Source: Lusitaniella coriacea LEGE 07157 (lineage in GTDB: Bacteria > Cyanobacteriota > Cyanobacteriia > Cyanobacteriales > Spirulinaceae). From it: a DNA stretch of 64,000 nt. This document shows positions 53,221-63,537 of this stretch, piece by piece. A program made the translations under genes and the position numbers. Under the pieces are notes generated by a model. That model did no database searches and was not told the DNA's origin. It saw only the letters and a program-made list of their open reading frames with translations. Positions within the stretch are counted from its first letter, which is position 1. Each line of letters starts with the position of its first letter. The stretch spans positions 38,755 to 102,754 of the forward strand of contig NZ_JADEWZ010000020.1 of NCBI RefSeq assembly GCF_015207425.1, given 5' to 3'.

Positions 53221-54339
53221 ATGAATCGAGGAATTGACCTACAAGGAAGTTTTATTGAATCCCTGATGGACTTGGGACTTCCCCCCGATATTGCCAAAGC
53301 AATTTGGATGCCGCTCCCCATGATTCTCGTTATTCTTGGGGCAACCGTGGGGGTTTTAGTCGTCGTTTGGTTAGAACGGAAAATCTCCGCCGCCGCCCAA
53401 CAACGAATCGGTCCCGAATACGCCGGTCCCCTAGGCGTACTGCAACCCGTCGCCGACGGCATCAAACTGGTTTTTAAAGAAGACATCATCCCTGCCAAAG
53501 CAGACACCGTACTCTTCACCCTCGGTCCAATCCTCGTTGTAATCCCCGTCTTTTTGTCCTATCTCGTCGTTCCCTTCGGACAAAATCTCGTCATCACCGA
53601 CTTAAATATTGGTATCTTCATTTGGATTGCCCTTTCGAGTATTGCCCCCATCGGTTTGTTGATGTCCGGTTATGCCTCCAACAACAAATACGCCCTTCTC
53701 GGTGGTTTGAGAGCCGCCGCCCAATCCATCAGCTACGAAATTCCCCTTGCCCTCTCCGTCCTCGCCGTCGTGATGATGTCCAACAGCCTCAGCACGATTG
53801 ACATTGTGAGCCAGCAATCGGGGTACGGCATTCTGGGTTGGAATATTTGGCGGCAACCCGTAGGCTTCCTCGTATTCTGGATTGCAGCCCTCGCCGAGTG
53901 CGAACGCTTGCCCTTCGACCTTCCAGAAGCAGAAGAAGAACTCGTTGCAGGCTATCAAACAGAATATACCGGGATGAAATTTGGATTATTCTATCTCGGC
54001 TCCTACGTTAACCTTGTCCTCTCCGCCCTAATTGTTGCGATTTTGTACCTCGGCGGTTGGGAATTTCCCGTCCCCTTGAGTCAACTCGCAGACTGGTTGG
54101 GCGTAAGCGAATCTAATCCTTGGCTGCAAGTGGTGACGGCATCTTTGGGCATTACCATGACCCTTCTCAAAGCCTACTTCTTAGTCTTCATTGCCGTTCT
54201 TCTGCGTTGGACGGTTCCCCGCGTGCGCATCGACCAACTGCTGAATTTAGGCTGGAAGTTTTTGCTTCCGGTGTCCTTAGTCAACCTTCTGTTAACCGCA
54301 GCCTTAAAACTCGCGTTCCCCTTCGCCTTTGGCGGTTAA
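53221..54339 (+). CDS. ndhA: NAD(P)H-quinone oxidoreductase subunit NdhA, 372 aa
   Basis: The quinone-site membrane subunit of cyanobacterial NDH-1 in thylakoid membranes (cyclic electron flow, respiration, CO2 uptake). Eight or so helices with the family blocks [79 protein letters not shown] (split here across two helices) and [15 protein letters not shown]. Normal length. ndhI follows after 70 bp. Confidence 0.95.
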   Translation: MNRGIDLQGSFIESLMDLGLPPDIAKAIWMPLPMILVILGATVGVLVVVWLERKISAAAQQRIGPEYAGPLGVLQPVADGIKLVFKEDIIPAKADTVLFTLGPILVVIPVFLSYLVVPFGQNLVITDLNIGIFIWIALSSIAPIGLLMSGYASNNKYALLGGLRAAAQSISYEIPLALSVLAVVMMSNSLSTIDIVSQQSGYGILGWNIWRQPVGFLVFWIAALAECERLPFDLPEAEEELVAGYQTEYTGMKFGLFYLGSYVNLVLSALIVAILYLGGWEFPVPLSQLADWLGVSESNPWLQVVTASLGITMTLLKAYFLVFIAVLLRWTVPRVRIDQLLNLGWKFLLPVSLVNLLLTAALKLAFPFAFGG

Positions 54340-54409
54340 TTCGAGTTGTCGGTTATGGGTTGAATTTGTAAACCTTCTGCCTTGTAACCTTATCCAAAAC
54401 CAACAAGCC

Positions 54410-55009
54410 ATGTTTAAATTCCTCCAACAAGTTGGCGATTACGCAAAAGAAACCGTGCAAGCGGCGAAATATATTGGTCAAGGGCTTTCGGTGACCTTCG
54501 ATCATATGCAACGTCGTCCGATCACCGTTCAATATCCTTACGAAAAACTCATTCCCTCCGAACGTTACCGAGGCAGGATTCACTTTGAATTCGATAAGTG
54601 TATTTCTTGCGAAGTCTGCGTGCGGGTTTGTCCCATTAACTTGCCCGTTGTGGATTGGGAGTTCAACCGGGAAACAAAGAAAAAGAAGCTCAATCACTAC
54701 AGTATTGACTTTGGCGTTTGTATTTTTTGCGGAAATTGCGTGGAATATTGCCCCACCAATTGTTTGTCGATGACGGAAGAGTATGAATTAGCCGCTTACG
54801 ATCGCCACGAACTCAACTACGATAACGTTGCGTTGGGACGCTTGCCCTATAAAGTGACCCAAGACCCAATGGTAACGCCGTTGCGCGAGTTCGCTTATTT
54901 GCCCAAGGGCGTGATGAGTTCTCACGATTTACCCCCCAATTCCCAACGGGCGGGCAAACGTCCAGAGGAAATTGTTGAAGAGAGTGAGGCGAGTACGAAG
55001 CAGTCGTAA
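54410..55009 (+). CDS. ndhI: NAD(P)H-quinone oxidoreductase subunit NdhI, 199 aa
   Basis: The peripheral 2x[4Fe-4S] subunit of NDH-1. Two ferredoxin motifs are intact: [12 protein letters not shown] and [12 protein letters not shown]. The start is ATG 54410 ([11 protein letters not shown]); the frame opens earlier, but that segment is not NdhI-like. Cyanobacterial operons normally continue ndhG-ndhE; here a terminator and a kinase array follow instead. Confidence 0.95.
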   Translation: MFKFLQQVGDYAKETVQAAKYIGQGLSVTFDHMQRRPITVQYPYEKLIPSERYRGRIHFEFDKCISCEVCVRVCPINLPVVDWEFNRETKKKKLNHYSIDFGVCIFCGNCVEYCPTNCLSMTEEYELAAYDRHELNYDNVALGRLPYKVTQDPMVTPLREFAYLPKGVMSSHDLPPNSQRAGKRPEEIVEESEASTKQS

Positions 55010-55109
55010 TTTATTGCGATTGAGCCGCGCCCAATCAAGGGCAAATTTTAGGGACGTAAAGAAGAGAGAAGCGGTGAAAAAAAATCGATCGCAGCGTCCC
55101 TTTATTAAG

Positions 55110-55153
55110 TCGGATCGCTTCTTAGGTTTCCTCTAAGACGATCCGATTTTCTT
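55110..55153 (+). terminator. Strong terminator hairpin after ndhI
   Basis: TCGGATCG (55110-55117) pairs with CGATCCGA (55139-55146), with an inner TCTTAG/CTAAGA stem and a TTTTCTTC tail. This ends the ndhAI transcript about 100 bp after the stop codon. Confidence 0.7.
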
Positions 55154-55180
55154 CTTGACATTTGGGTACACTTCATATCA

Positions 55181-55222
55181 AAAAGAACCATCTTTATTAT
55201 TAAGATTCCTCTGCAAGTATAA
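55181..55222 (+). pseudogene. 3' remnant of a histidine-kinase gene
   Basis: The plus strand reads KRTIFIIKIPLQV and stop, nearly the same as the end of the histidine kinase at 60959-63460 (KGTTFIIEIPLQA, stop). The following spacer up to the next ATG is also homologous (both contain TTGCGCTCTCTTGCCATGCA). It is the leftover end of a kinase gene that once preceded multi-kinase A. Confidence 0.7.
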
Positions 55223-55299
55223 GCATTCCCAGACAATTTTGGGAACATTCAAGAGTAAGGACATTTTGCGCTCTCTTGCCATGCAACCGGAGGATAATG

Positions 55300-58200
55300 A
55301 TGACCAGCACTCTTGTAACTCTTCCCAATTATCAGCTTACCGAACAAATATACGAAGGCACTCGCACCGTTGTCTATCGCGGTCAGGAAGTTGAGAACGA
55401 GACACCCATCGTTATCAAACTGATGCGAAGTGAGTATCCCTCCTTTCGGGAATTAATGCAGTTTCGCAATCAGTACGCCATCACTAAAAATCTAGAGATT
55501 GAAGGAATTATTCAATCCATCGCCTTAGAGCGCTACGAGAACCGCTATGCCCTGATTATGGAAGATACAGGCGGTATCTCTTTAGCCGAGTACAAACAGC
55601 AATCGTCCCTCTCACTCCAGCAATTTCTCAACATCGCCATCCAAATCGCAGAAATCCTACAGCAACTCCACAACAACTCAATTATTCATAAAGATATTAA
55701 ACCCGCTAACATTCTTATTCACCCCAAAACCAATCAAATTAAACTCATTGACTTCAGTATTTCGACGCTTCTCCCCAAAGAAACCCAAACTCTTCAAAAC
55801 CCCAACATTTTAGAAGGAACCCTCTCCTACCTCTCTCCCGAACAAACCGGACGGATGAATCGAGGAATTGACTATCGCAGCGATTTTTATTCCCTGGGAG
55901 TCACCTTCTACGAACTGCTTGCAGGAAAGTTGCCCTTTAATAGCGACGATCCTTTGGAATTAATTCACGCTCATATTGCCGAAAATCCCAAACTCATAGG
56001 AGATATTTGTCCTCAACCCCTTTCGGATATCGTTATGAAACTGATGGCGAAAAATGCAGAAGAGCGCTATCAAAGTGCCTTGGGACTCAAATACGACCTA
56101 GAAAAGTGCCTCGCGCAGTATCAAGAAACAGGAACAATTGAATCCTTTGAATTGGGAGAGAGAGATATCTGCGATCGCTTTCTCATTCCCGAAAAGCTCT
56201 ACGGACGGGAAACTGAAGTTGCTCAGTTATTGGCAGCATTCGAGCGAGTGGCAACCGGAAATACCGAAATGATGCTCGTTGCCGGATTTTCCGGCATCGG
56301 TAAAACCGCAGTCGTCAATGAAGTCCACAAACCCATCGTCCGCCAACGGGGTTATTTCATCAAAGGGAAATTCGACCAGTTCAATCGTAATATTCCCTTT
56401 AGTGCATTTGTCCAAGCATTTCGGGATTTGATGGGTCAGTTGCTTTGTGAAAGCGACGACCAACTCGAACAGTGGAAAGTCCAGATTCTCCAAGCCTTGG
56501 GAGAAAACGGACAAGTTATTATCGAAGTCATTCCCGAACTCGAAGGGATTATCGGTCAACAACCTCCCGTTCCCGAACTATCTGGTAGTGCAGCACAAAA
56601 TCGCTTTAATTTACTCTTCGGTAAATTCGTGCGAGTCTTTGCGACAAAAGAACACCCTCTGGTCATTTTCCTCGATGACTTACAATGGGCAGACTCTGCA
56701 TCGCTGAATTTGATGCAACTCTTGATGGGTACAACTGATACCTCCTATTTACTGTTCGTTGGAGCGTATCGGGATAATGAGGTGTTTCCGGCTCATCCAT
56801 TCATGTTAGCCCTCGATCGAATCGGCAAAGCTGGAGGCATTTTCAATACCATTACCCTCAAAGCGTTATCTCTAGAAGACTTGAATCAATTGGTTGCCGA
56901 CACCCTGACGTGTTCTCTCCAACTGGCTTTACCTCTGACAGAACTAATCTGGCAAAAAACGAAAGGAAATCCATTTTTCACAGTTCAATTCCTTAAAGGA
57001 TTATATGAAGACGAACTGATTACTTTTGATTCAGATTTAGGGTCTTGGCAATGTGATATGGCAAGTGTGACGCAATTGTCCCTAACCGATGATGTGATCG
57101 AGTTTATGGGTTCTCAGTTGCAAAAGTTGCCTTCTCTCACTCAGGAGATGTTGAAATTTGCTGCTTGTGTTGGCAATATTTTCGACCTCGATACGCTAGC
57201 AATTGTGAGCGATCGCTCTCGTGAGGATGTCGCAGCAGCTTTGTGGCGAGCATTGCAGGAAGGATTTGTGTTGCCGAAGAGCAAAGTGTACAAATTTTAT
57301 CAATCTCAAAGTGACAATTTTCAATCTTCCATTCCTGACGATTGCTCGATTGCTTATCAGTTTTTGCACGATCGCGTTCAACAGGCTGCTTATTCTTTAA
57401 TTCAATCCGATCGAAAACAATCTACCCATCTCAAAATCGGACGGCGCTTGCTCGATAATACGCCCGAAGAAACACTTGACGAGAAAATTTTTGAGATTGT
57501 TAACCAGTTAAATATTGGCATAGAATCGGCAGATGCAGCCTTTGATATCGCTAAACTTGCCCGATTGAATTTGAGAGCAGGACAACAAGCCAAAGCAACA
57601 ACAGCTTATCAAGCTGCTGTGGAATATTTCGCCGTTGCTCGAAATTTAATACCGACATTGAGTTGGGAAGAAAATTATACTTTTACCCTCAACCTCTATC
57701 GAGAATCTGCCGAAGCCGCTTATCTGAGTGCTGAGTTCGAGGAGATGGAAAAATTCGTCGAGATCGTCAAAAATCGCGCTCTTACCCTTTTAGATGCCGT
57801 TCCAGTTTATGAAGTGAAGATGCAAGCTGGAATGGCGCAGAACGAGCTACCGGAGGCGATACAAACCGGACGAGATATTTTATGTTCGCTAGGAATTGTC
57901 TTTCCCGAAAATCCAAATCCGTCGGATATCGAAGCAACAATATCGGCAATATTCTCCAAAATTGCTGGCAAAAATCCCATGAGTTTTATCGAGCTGCCGT
58001 CGATGACCGACCCGGAAAAGTTAGCCTCGATTCGGATTCTCCAGGGTTTAGCACCTTGTGCTTATCAAGCAATGCCGATGTTGCTACCTTTGGTCGTTAT
58101 CAAACAGGTTGAATTGTCGCTTGACTATGGGAATTCGCCTCTTTCGCCGTTAGGATATGCTTTCTTTGCTCTCATTCTTTGCGGAGTGGTTGGCGATATC

Positions 58201-60690
58201 GAAACCGGATATAAGTTTGGTGAATTGGCTTTAGCATTACTCGATCGTTCAGACGCTAAAGAAATTCAAACAGGAACGCTGTTTGTTGTTAATGCAGATG
58301 TCAAGCACTATCGAGAAGCAGTACAGAACACCCTACAACCGCTACAATCCGCCTATACGCTGGGACTGGAAACGGGCAATTTAGAGTTTGCAGCTTTATC
58401 AACATCTATTTACGTTTATCATGCGTATCTAGTCGGTCGAGAACTTCCCGATTTAGAGCAAGAACTTGAGAATTACAATCAAACCTTAAAAAACTTAAAA
58501 CAAAAAACTGCGCTGTACTTCAATCAAATCTTACAGCAAGCTGTCTCGAACTTGATAGGAGTAAATGATGAGCCATGCAAGCTAGAAGGAGCAGTCTATA
58601 ATGCTCTGGAAATGTTACCCATACACCAGCAGGCTAACGATGCAACTGCAATTTATTATGTCTATTTCAATCAAATGATTCTCTGTTATTTATTAGGAGA
58701 GTTTCATCAAGCGGTAGAGAATGCAGCAAAAGCCGAACAGTATTTGTATGGAGTCACAGCAAATTTAGTCGTTCCGATTTTCTATTTTTACGACTCTCTG
58801 ATACAACTTGCCAGCTCAAAAATTTGGGCAGAGTCAAAGCGAGAAGATAAACTAAAAAAGGCGATCAAAAAAGTTCGCTCTAATCAAGAAAAAATGCAGA
58901 ACTGGGCAAATTATGCCCCAATGAATTTTCAACACAAATACGATCTAGTCGAAGCCGAAAAACATCGAGTTTTGGGTAACAAACTAGAAGCAATAGAATA
59001 TTACGATCGCGCGATTTCTGGAGCTAAAGAAAATGAATACCTGCAAGAAGAAGCTTTAGCAAACGAACTCTTTGCCAAATTCTACCTCGACTGGGGGCGA
59101 GGGAAAGAGGCTTCAGTATATATGCAGGATGCTTATTACTGTTATGCTCAATGGGGCGCAAAGGCAAAAACGGACGATCTCGAACAACGTTACCCCGAAT
59201 TGTTAAAGCCAATTCTACACCGCATACCTCAGAGCGGCTCGCTTTTATCTACCTCCTTATCGACAGTTACCAGTCATTCTCAAACCGCAAGCGTTGTCAA
59301 TATTTCCAACCTTCTCGATTTTTCCTCCCTCTTAAAAGCCTCCCAAACCCTCTCCGGGGAAATCGAACTTTCTCCCTTGCTCTCAACGCTAATGAAGATT
59401 ATTCTTGAGAATGCTGGAGCCACCAAAGGCGCATTATTATTAGCCAGCGAGCAGGGATTAACTGTAGACGCGATCGCGACCCGCCAAAACGAGGATTTAC
59501 AACTCAATTCGGTTCATCAATCTATTCCTCTAGATGATTATCCAGACTTACCCTCTGGATTGATTAACACCGTTCGACGTACCGCAGAAATTGTTCTTTT
59601 AGATGCCAAAACCGCCCAAAAAAAGTTTACTACCGATCGCTATTTACAGCGCTTCTCTCCTCAAAGTTTGCTCTGTTTCCCTCTCCTGGAACGAGGCAAT
59701 TTAATTGGGATTCTTTATTTAGAAAATACTCTCACCGCTAATGCTTTTACCCGCGATCGCGTGGAGTTATTAGATGCACTGTGCGCTCAAGCCGCAATCT
59801 CTTTAAGCAATGCACGCCTGTACCAAAAAGCACAACAAGCACTCCAAAATTTACAAGAAGCGCAACTGCAACTCGTTCAAAATGAAAAGATGGCGACATT
59901 AGGAAATCTTGTTGCAGGAGTCGCTCACGAAATCAATAATCCCGTCGGCTTTATCGGGGGAAATGTTAGTGCCGCACAAGAGTATTTGCAAGATTTATTG
60001 GATATTATCGCGCTTTATCAAGAGAACGCTTCTCTTCCAGATTCAATTATCGAAGAGATCGAAGACCTCGATCTAGATTTTATCGCCGAAGATTTCCCCA
60101 AACTGATTGCCTCAATGCAAACCGGATGCGAGCGCATTCGCAATATCAGCACATCGTTGCGAACCTTTTCCCGCACCGATACGGACAAGAAAACGGAATT
60201 TAATTTACACGAAGGTATCGAGAGTACCTTACTCATTCTCAAATATCGCCTCAAAGCCAACGAAGAGCGTCCTGCAATTGAGATTACTAAAGAATACGGC
60301 GATCTGCCTGAAGTGCAATGCTTTCCCGGACAACTCAATCAAGTGTTTATGAATCTGATTGCCAATGCCATCGATGCGTTAGAAGAGTCTAATGAGGGAA
60401 GGCGTTTTGAGGAGATTCAAGCCAATCCCAACCGCATTACGATTCAAACGGAAGTTAGCGGTGAACGCGCGATTGTTCGGATTGGAGATAATGGTAAGGG
60501 AATGCCTGATGAGATGCGTCAGTGTATTTTCAAGCAAGGATTTACCACCAAAGGCGTTGGGAAGGGAACCGGATTGGGACTCGCGATCGCGCGCCAAATT
60601 ATCACCGAAAAACATGGGGGAAGTCTAGCAGTTCAATCGGTGTTGGGTAAAGGAACTCAATTCTGCATTCGACTACCAATTTCAGATTAA
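55300..60690 (+). CDS. Multi-kinase A: Ser/Thr kinase - AAA ATPase - GAF - histidine kinase, 1796 aa
   Basis: Domains in order: Ser/Thr kinase (about 10-270; catalytic loop HKDIKPAN with H130/D132, DFG as DFS at 151-153); P-loop ATPase (FSGIGKTAVV near 329, FLDDLQWAD); a long TPR-like helical region (700-1330); GAF (about 1350-1500); and histidine kinase with H-box H1543 in VAHEINNP, N-box NLIANAIDAL and GDNGKGM / GKGTGLGLAIA ATP lid. GGAGG lies six bases before ATG 55300. Such hybrids are typical of filamentous cyanobacteria and probably relay stress or nutrient signals; ligand and response regulator are unknown. Confidence 0.92.
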   Translation: MTSTLVTLPNYQLTEQIYEGTRTVVYRGQEVENETPIVIKLMRSEYPSFRELMQFRNQYAITKNLEIEGIIQSIALERYENRYALIMEDTGGISLAEYKQQSSLSLQQFLNIAIQIAEILQQLHNNSIIHKDIKPANILIHPKTNQIKLIDFSISTLLPKETQTLQNPNILEGTLSYLSPEQTGRMNRGIDYRSDFYSLGVTFYELLAGKLPFNSDDPLELIHAHIAENPKLIGDICPQPLSDIVMKLMAKNAEERYQSALGLKYDLEKCLAQYQETGTIESFELGERDICDRFLIPEKLYGRETEVAQLLAAFERVATGNTEMMLVAGFSGIGKTAVVNEVHKPIVRQRGYFIKGKFDQFNRNIPFSAFVQAFRDLMGQLLCESDDQLEQWKVQILQALGENGQVIIEVIPELEGIIGQQPPVPELSGSAAQNRFNLLFGKFVRVFATKEHPLVIFLDDLQWADSASLNLMQLLMGTTDTSYLLFVGAYRDNEVFPAHPFMLALDRIGKAGGIFNTITLKALSLEDLNQLVADTLTCSLQLALPLTELIWQKTKGNPFFTVQFLKGLYEDELITFDSDLGSWQCDMASVTQLSLTDDVIEFMGSQLQKLPSLTQEMLKFAACVGNIFDLDTLAIVSDRSREDVAAALWRALQEGFVLPKSKVYKFYQSQSDNFQSSIPDDCSIAYQFLHDRVQQAAYSLIQSDRKQSTHLKIGRRLLDNTPEETLDEKIFEIVNQLNIGIESADAAFDIAKLARLNLRAGQQAKATTAYQAAVEYFAVARNLIPTLSWEENYTFTLNLYRESAEAAYLSAEFEEMEKFVEIVKNRALTLLDAVPVYEVKMQAGMAQNELPEAIQTGRDILCSLGIVFPENPNPSDIEATISAIFSKIAGKNPMSFIELPSMTDPEKLASIRILQGLAPCAYQAMPMLLPLVVIKQVELSLDYGNSPLSPLGYAFFALILCGVVGDIETGYKFGELALALLDRSDAKEIQTGTLFVVNADVKHYREAVQNTLQPLQSAYTLGLETGNLEFAALSTSIYVYHAYLVGRELPDLEQELENYNQTLKNLKQKTALYFNQILQQAVSNLIGVNDEPCKLEGAVYNALEMLPIHQQANDATAIYYVYFNQMILCYLLGEFHQAVENAAKAEQYLYGVTANLVVPIFYFYDSLIQLASSKIWAESKREDKLKKAIKKVRSNQEKMQNWANYAPMNFQHKYDLVEAEKHRVLGNKLEAIEYYDRAISGAKENEYLQEEALANELFAKFYLDWGRGKEASVYMQDAYYCYAQWGAKAKTDDLEQRYPELLKPILHRIPQSGSLLSTSLSTVTSHSQTASVVNISNLLDFSSLLKASQTLSGEIELSPLLSTLMKIILENAGATKGALLLASEQGLTVDAIATRQNEDLQLNSVHQSIPLDDYPDLPSGLINTVRRTAEIVLLDAKTAQKKFTTDRYLQRFSPQSLLCFPLLERGNLIGILYLENTLTANAFTRDRVELLDALCAQAAISLSNARLYQKAQQALQNLQEAQLQLVQNEKMATLGNLVAGVAHEINNPVGFIGGNVSAAQEYLQDLLDIIALYQENASLPDSIIEEIEDLDLDFIAEDFPKLIASMQTGCERIRNISTSLRTFSRTDTDKKTEFNLHEGIESTLLILKYRLKANEERPAIEITKEYGDLPEVQCFPGQLNQVFMNLIANAIDALEESNEGRRFEEIQANPNRITIQTEVSGERAIVRIGDNGKGMPDEMRQCIFKQGFTTKGVGKGTGLGLAIARQIITEKHGGSLAVQSVLGKGTQFCIRLPISD

Positions 60691-60958
60691 TCCTCTGATA
60701 TTTAATGACTTACGCCTATAGAACCCATTTGACATCTTTTCTCGTAGTGCATAGCCTTGGAAGAAGTCGTCACCCAGTCGCTTCGTGGTAGAGCCTGTTG
60801 AGTTGCGACCTTTTCGACTAGACAAGGGTAAATCAGTCTAGCTGTAAGGCTTGTGGCTCAAAGTTGAGATTTCAAATGGACTCTATGATACTTAAGCAAA
60901 ACATTTCTCTCTATTTTCCCTCTAATATTCTCCGATCAATTTATTATCAAACAACCCT

Positions 60959-63460
60959 ATGGACGTTTTTAAATCGATCTACAAAAGACTGGCTTTTTTG
61001 GGTAAAGCTATTTCTTGGAAAAGTAATTTTTTATTTGCATTACTACTATTTACTTTGTTGGGGTATCTAGGCAATGTTTTTAAATTTCCTCTATTTTTTG
61101 GAGTGGATTTTCTCTTCGGCAGCATTTTCATACTGTTGATCGTCCAATTGTATGGAGTAACTTGGGGCTGTCTTTCTGCTTTTGTAGCGAGTCTTCATAC
61201 AATTGTCCTTTGGGGACACCCATATGCTGTCATTATCTTCACTTTAGAAGCACTTTTTGTAGGTATAAAACTGCGTACCAGAGGAAAACATCTACTTCTC
61301 CTTGACAGTTTGTATTGGCTTTGTGTTGGTATGCCTTTAGTCTTAGTATTCTATGGACTAATTATGCAAATTCCCGCCCAGTCTGTTTTATTGATAATGG
61401 TTAAGCAGGCAATCAATGGAATGTTCAATGCCCTAATCGCAAGCTTTCTGTTGATTTATACCCCTTTAGGTTCTTGGTTAGCCTCCACCGTCGATCTGAA
61501 AACAACTCGCTTTCAGCATCAATTATTAAGTCTATTGGTTTGTTGCATTTTCTTGCCAGCACAGATATTGATCGTTGCTGATAGCCGTCAAGCAATGAAA
61601 AATATTCAAACAAGAATTTCTGAAAAACTACAATTAATATCGACACAGACACAAGAAGAATTACAAGCGTGGGACAATAACAGTAAATTGCTTTTAAATA
61701 ATATAGGAAATTCATTACTTGATTCCAAACTTGATTTAGATAGATCGGAAAAAGTTCGTTCAATTCAAGCTGTTTTACCTAAAGCATCAGAATTGGAATT
61801 CATTAAAAAAAGTAAATTTAACACAACAAAGTTTTTGATTGTAGATTGGGGAAAATTCATAGAAGGGAACGAAATTGATTCGACTAAAGTTAAAGTTTTT
61901 CATCAACTCCCAATCTATCAAGAAAAAACGCTGCAAGGGACATTAATACTTAAGCATTCACTCGATTCAATCCAGACTCATTTAAGTAAATATGTACCTG
62001 AAAAATACATGAACATTATTCTTGTTGATGAGCAGCAAAAAATATTAGCAAGTGTGCGATCTGATTTTGAAATTGGTCGCTCATTCGATCGCATTCAACA
62101 GAATACTGATAGTAGCACAAATACTGAATTTTATCATTGGTTTCCGAATGCCGATATTCCTTTAATGAAGTTATGGGAACAGTCTTTTTATATTCAAAAA
62201 ACTTCTTGGAATGATTTTCCTTTCCAACTCATTGTTGAAGTTTCAGCAGCACCCTATATTGATGAACTGCAAGCCAGCTATTTATGGAAAATGTCACTAA
62301 TGCTATGCATTATTTTATTCGCTGTTTTCTTATCGCAAGTAATTAGTACTAGAATTGTACATCCCATTCTAGAATTAGCAGCAGCAACAACAAACTTGCC
62401 AGAAAAAATCTTAGAGAAAAGACTGCTTCAATGGCCTCAAAGTCATCTCAAGGAGATCAAGTTATTAGTCACTAACTTTACGATCGTGAGTAATACTTTA
62501 GAACAGCAATTTGATGAAATCAAGGACACCAACAAAACTTTAGAAGATCGTGTTTTTAAACGTACTAATGAATTGCAAATAGCTCTAAAAGAACGTCAAG
62601 ATGCTCTCTTGAAGTTGAAAAAAACTCAATTACAAATTGTACAAAGTGAGAAAATGTCAGCCTTGGGGAACTTAGTCGCTGGGGTTGCTCACGAGATTAA
62701 TAATCCTACGGGATTTTTGCAAGGAAATATCCAACCCGCTCAAGAATACATTCAAGATTTACTCGGATTAATCGACTTGTTACTCAGCAAATTTCCCGGT
62801 TCCGACCCAGAAATAGAAGAAGAAATTGAAGCCATCGATCTAGAGTTTGTGCGGGAAGATTTGCCCAAACTGATTGCATCGATGAAAGAAGGAACCCAAC
62901 GCATCCGCCATATCAGCACCAGCTTGCGTACCTTTTCTCGCACGGATAAAGAATACAAAGTAGCATTCAATCTCCACGATGGTCTAGACAGCACGATTTT
63001 GATTCTCAAACACCGTCTCAAAGCCAACGACCAACGTCCTGCAATTAAAATCACCAAAAACTATAGTAGTGAGATTCCAGAGGTTCAATGCTTCCCCGGA
63101 CAACTCAATCAGGTGTTTATGAATTTGATTGCCAACGCCATCGATGCGTTAGATGAATCCAATGAAGAACGGGAGTTTGAGGAGATCGTAGCCAATCCCA
63201 ACCGCATTACAATTCAAACGGAAGTCAGCGGAGAACGCGCGATTGTTCGGATTGGAGATAATGGTAAGGGGATGCCCGAAGACATTAGACAAAGGATTTT
63301 CGAGCAAGGATTTACCACAAAAGAGGTGGGAAAAGGGACAGGATTGGGACTCGCGATCGCGCGACAAATTGTTGTAGAAAAACACGGGGGAACCCTCGCC
63401 TGCCACTCCGAACCAGGGAAAGGAACCACATTCATTATTGAAATTCCACTGCAAGCATAA
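60959..63460 (+). CDS. Membrane sensor histidine kinase, 833 aa
   Basis: The N-terminal 200 residues contain about seven hydrophobic helices (a MASE-like sensor). A large extracytoplasmic region (about 205-435) follows, with a Cache-like look (ILVDEQQKILASVRSDFEIG), then another helix and a HAMP-type linker and coiled coil (EDRVFKRTNELQIAL). The kinase core has H578 in VAHEINNP, NLIANAIDAL, GDNGKGMPED and GKGTGLGLAIA, and is nearly identical to the end of multi-kinase A, so the two share a recent module. It lies 268 bp after A and 77 bp before B. Confidence 0.9.
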   Translation: MDVFKSIYKRLAFLGKAISWKSNFLFALLLFTLLGYLGNVFKFPLFFGVDFLFGSIFILLIVQLYGVTWGCLSAFVASLHTIVLWGHPYAVIIFTLEALFVGIKLRTRGKHLLLLDSLYWLCVGMPLVLVFYGLIMQIPAQSVLLIMVKQAINGMFNALIASFLLIYTPLGSWLASTVDLKTTRFQHQLLSLLVCCIFLPAQILIVADSRQAMKNIQTRISEKLQLISTQTQEELQAWDNNSKLLLNNIGNSLLDSKLDLDRSEKVRSIQAVLPKASELEFIKKSKFNTTKFLIVDWGKFIEGNEIDSTKVKVFHQLPIYQEKTLQGTLILKHSLDSIQTHLSKYVPEKYMNIILVDEQQKILASVRSDFEIGRSFDRIQQNTDSSTNTEFYHWFPNADIPLMKLWEQSFYIQKTSWNDFPFQLIVEVSAAPYIDELQASYLWKMSLMLCIILFAVFLSQVISTRIVHPILELAAATTNLPEKILEKRLLQWPQSHLKEIKLLVTNFTIVSNTLEQQFDEIKDTNKTLEDRVFKRTNELQIALKERQDALLKLKKTQLQIVQSEKMSALGNLVAGVAHEINNPTGFLQGNIQPAQEYIQDLLGLIDLLLSKFPGSDPEIEEEIEAIDLEFVREDLPKLIASMKEGTQRIRHISTSLRTFSRTDKEYKVAFNLHDGLDSTILILKHRLKANDQRPAIKITKNYSSEIPEVQCFPGQLNQVFMNLIANAIDALDESNEEREFEEIVANPNRITIQTEVSGERAIVRIGDNGKGMPEDIRQRIFEQGFTTKEVGKGTGLGLAIARQIVVEKHGGTLACHSEPGKGTTFIIEIPLQA

Positions 63461-63537
63461 GTATTCATTGCAAGGTTTGGGAATACTGAAAAGTAGAGAT
63501 GTTTTGCGCTCTCTTGCCATGCAACCAGAGGATAATG

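Noticed and set aside
55155..55180. TTGACA as a promoter for multi-kinase A
   Set aside because: No acceptable -10 element at 16-18 bp; the match is within the terminator/remnant junction and may be chance.
60691..60958. Peptide-like stretch (KKSSPSRFVVEPVELRPFRL) and a CTAGAC/GTCTAG stem suggesting an insertion-sequence remnant
   Set aside because: Only about 25 codons between stops, no transposase motif I recognise, and no matching second end; not enough to call a mobile element.
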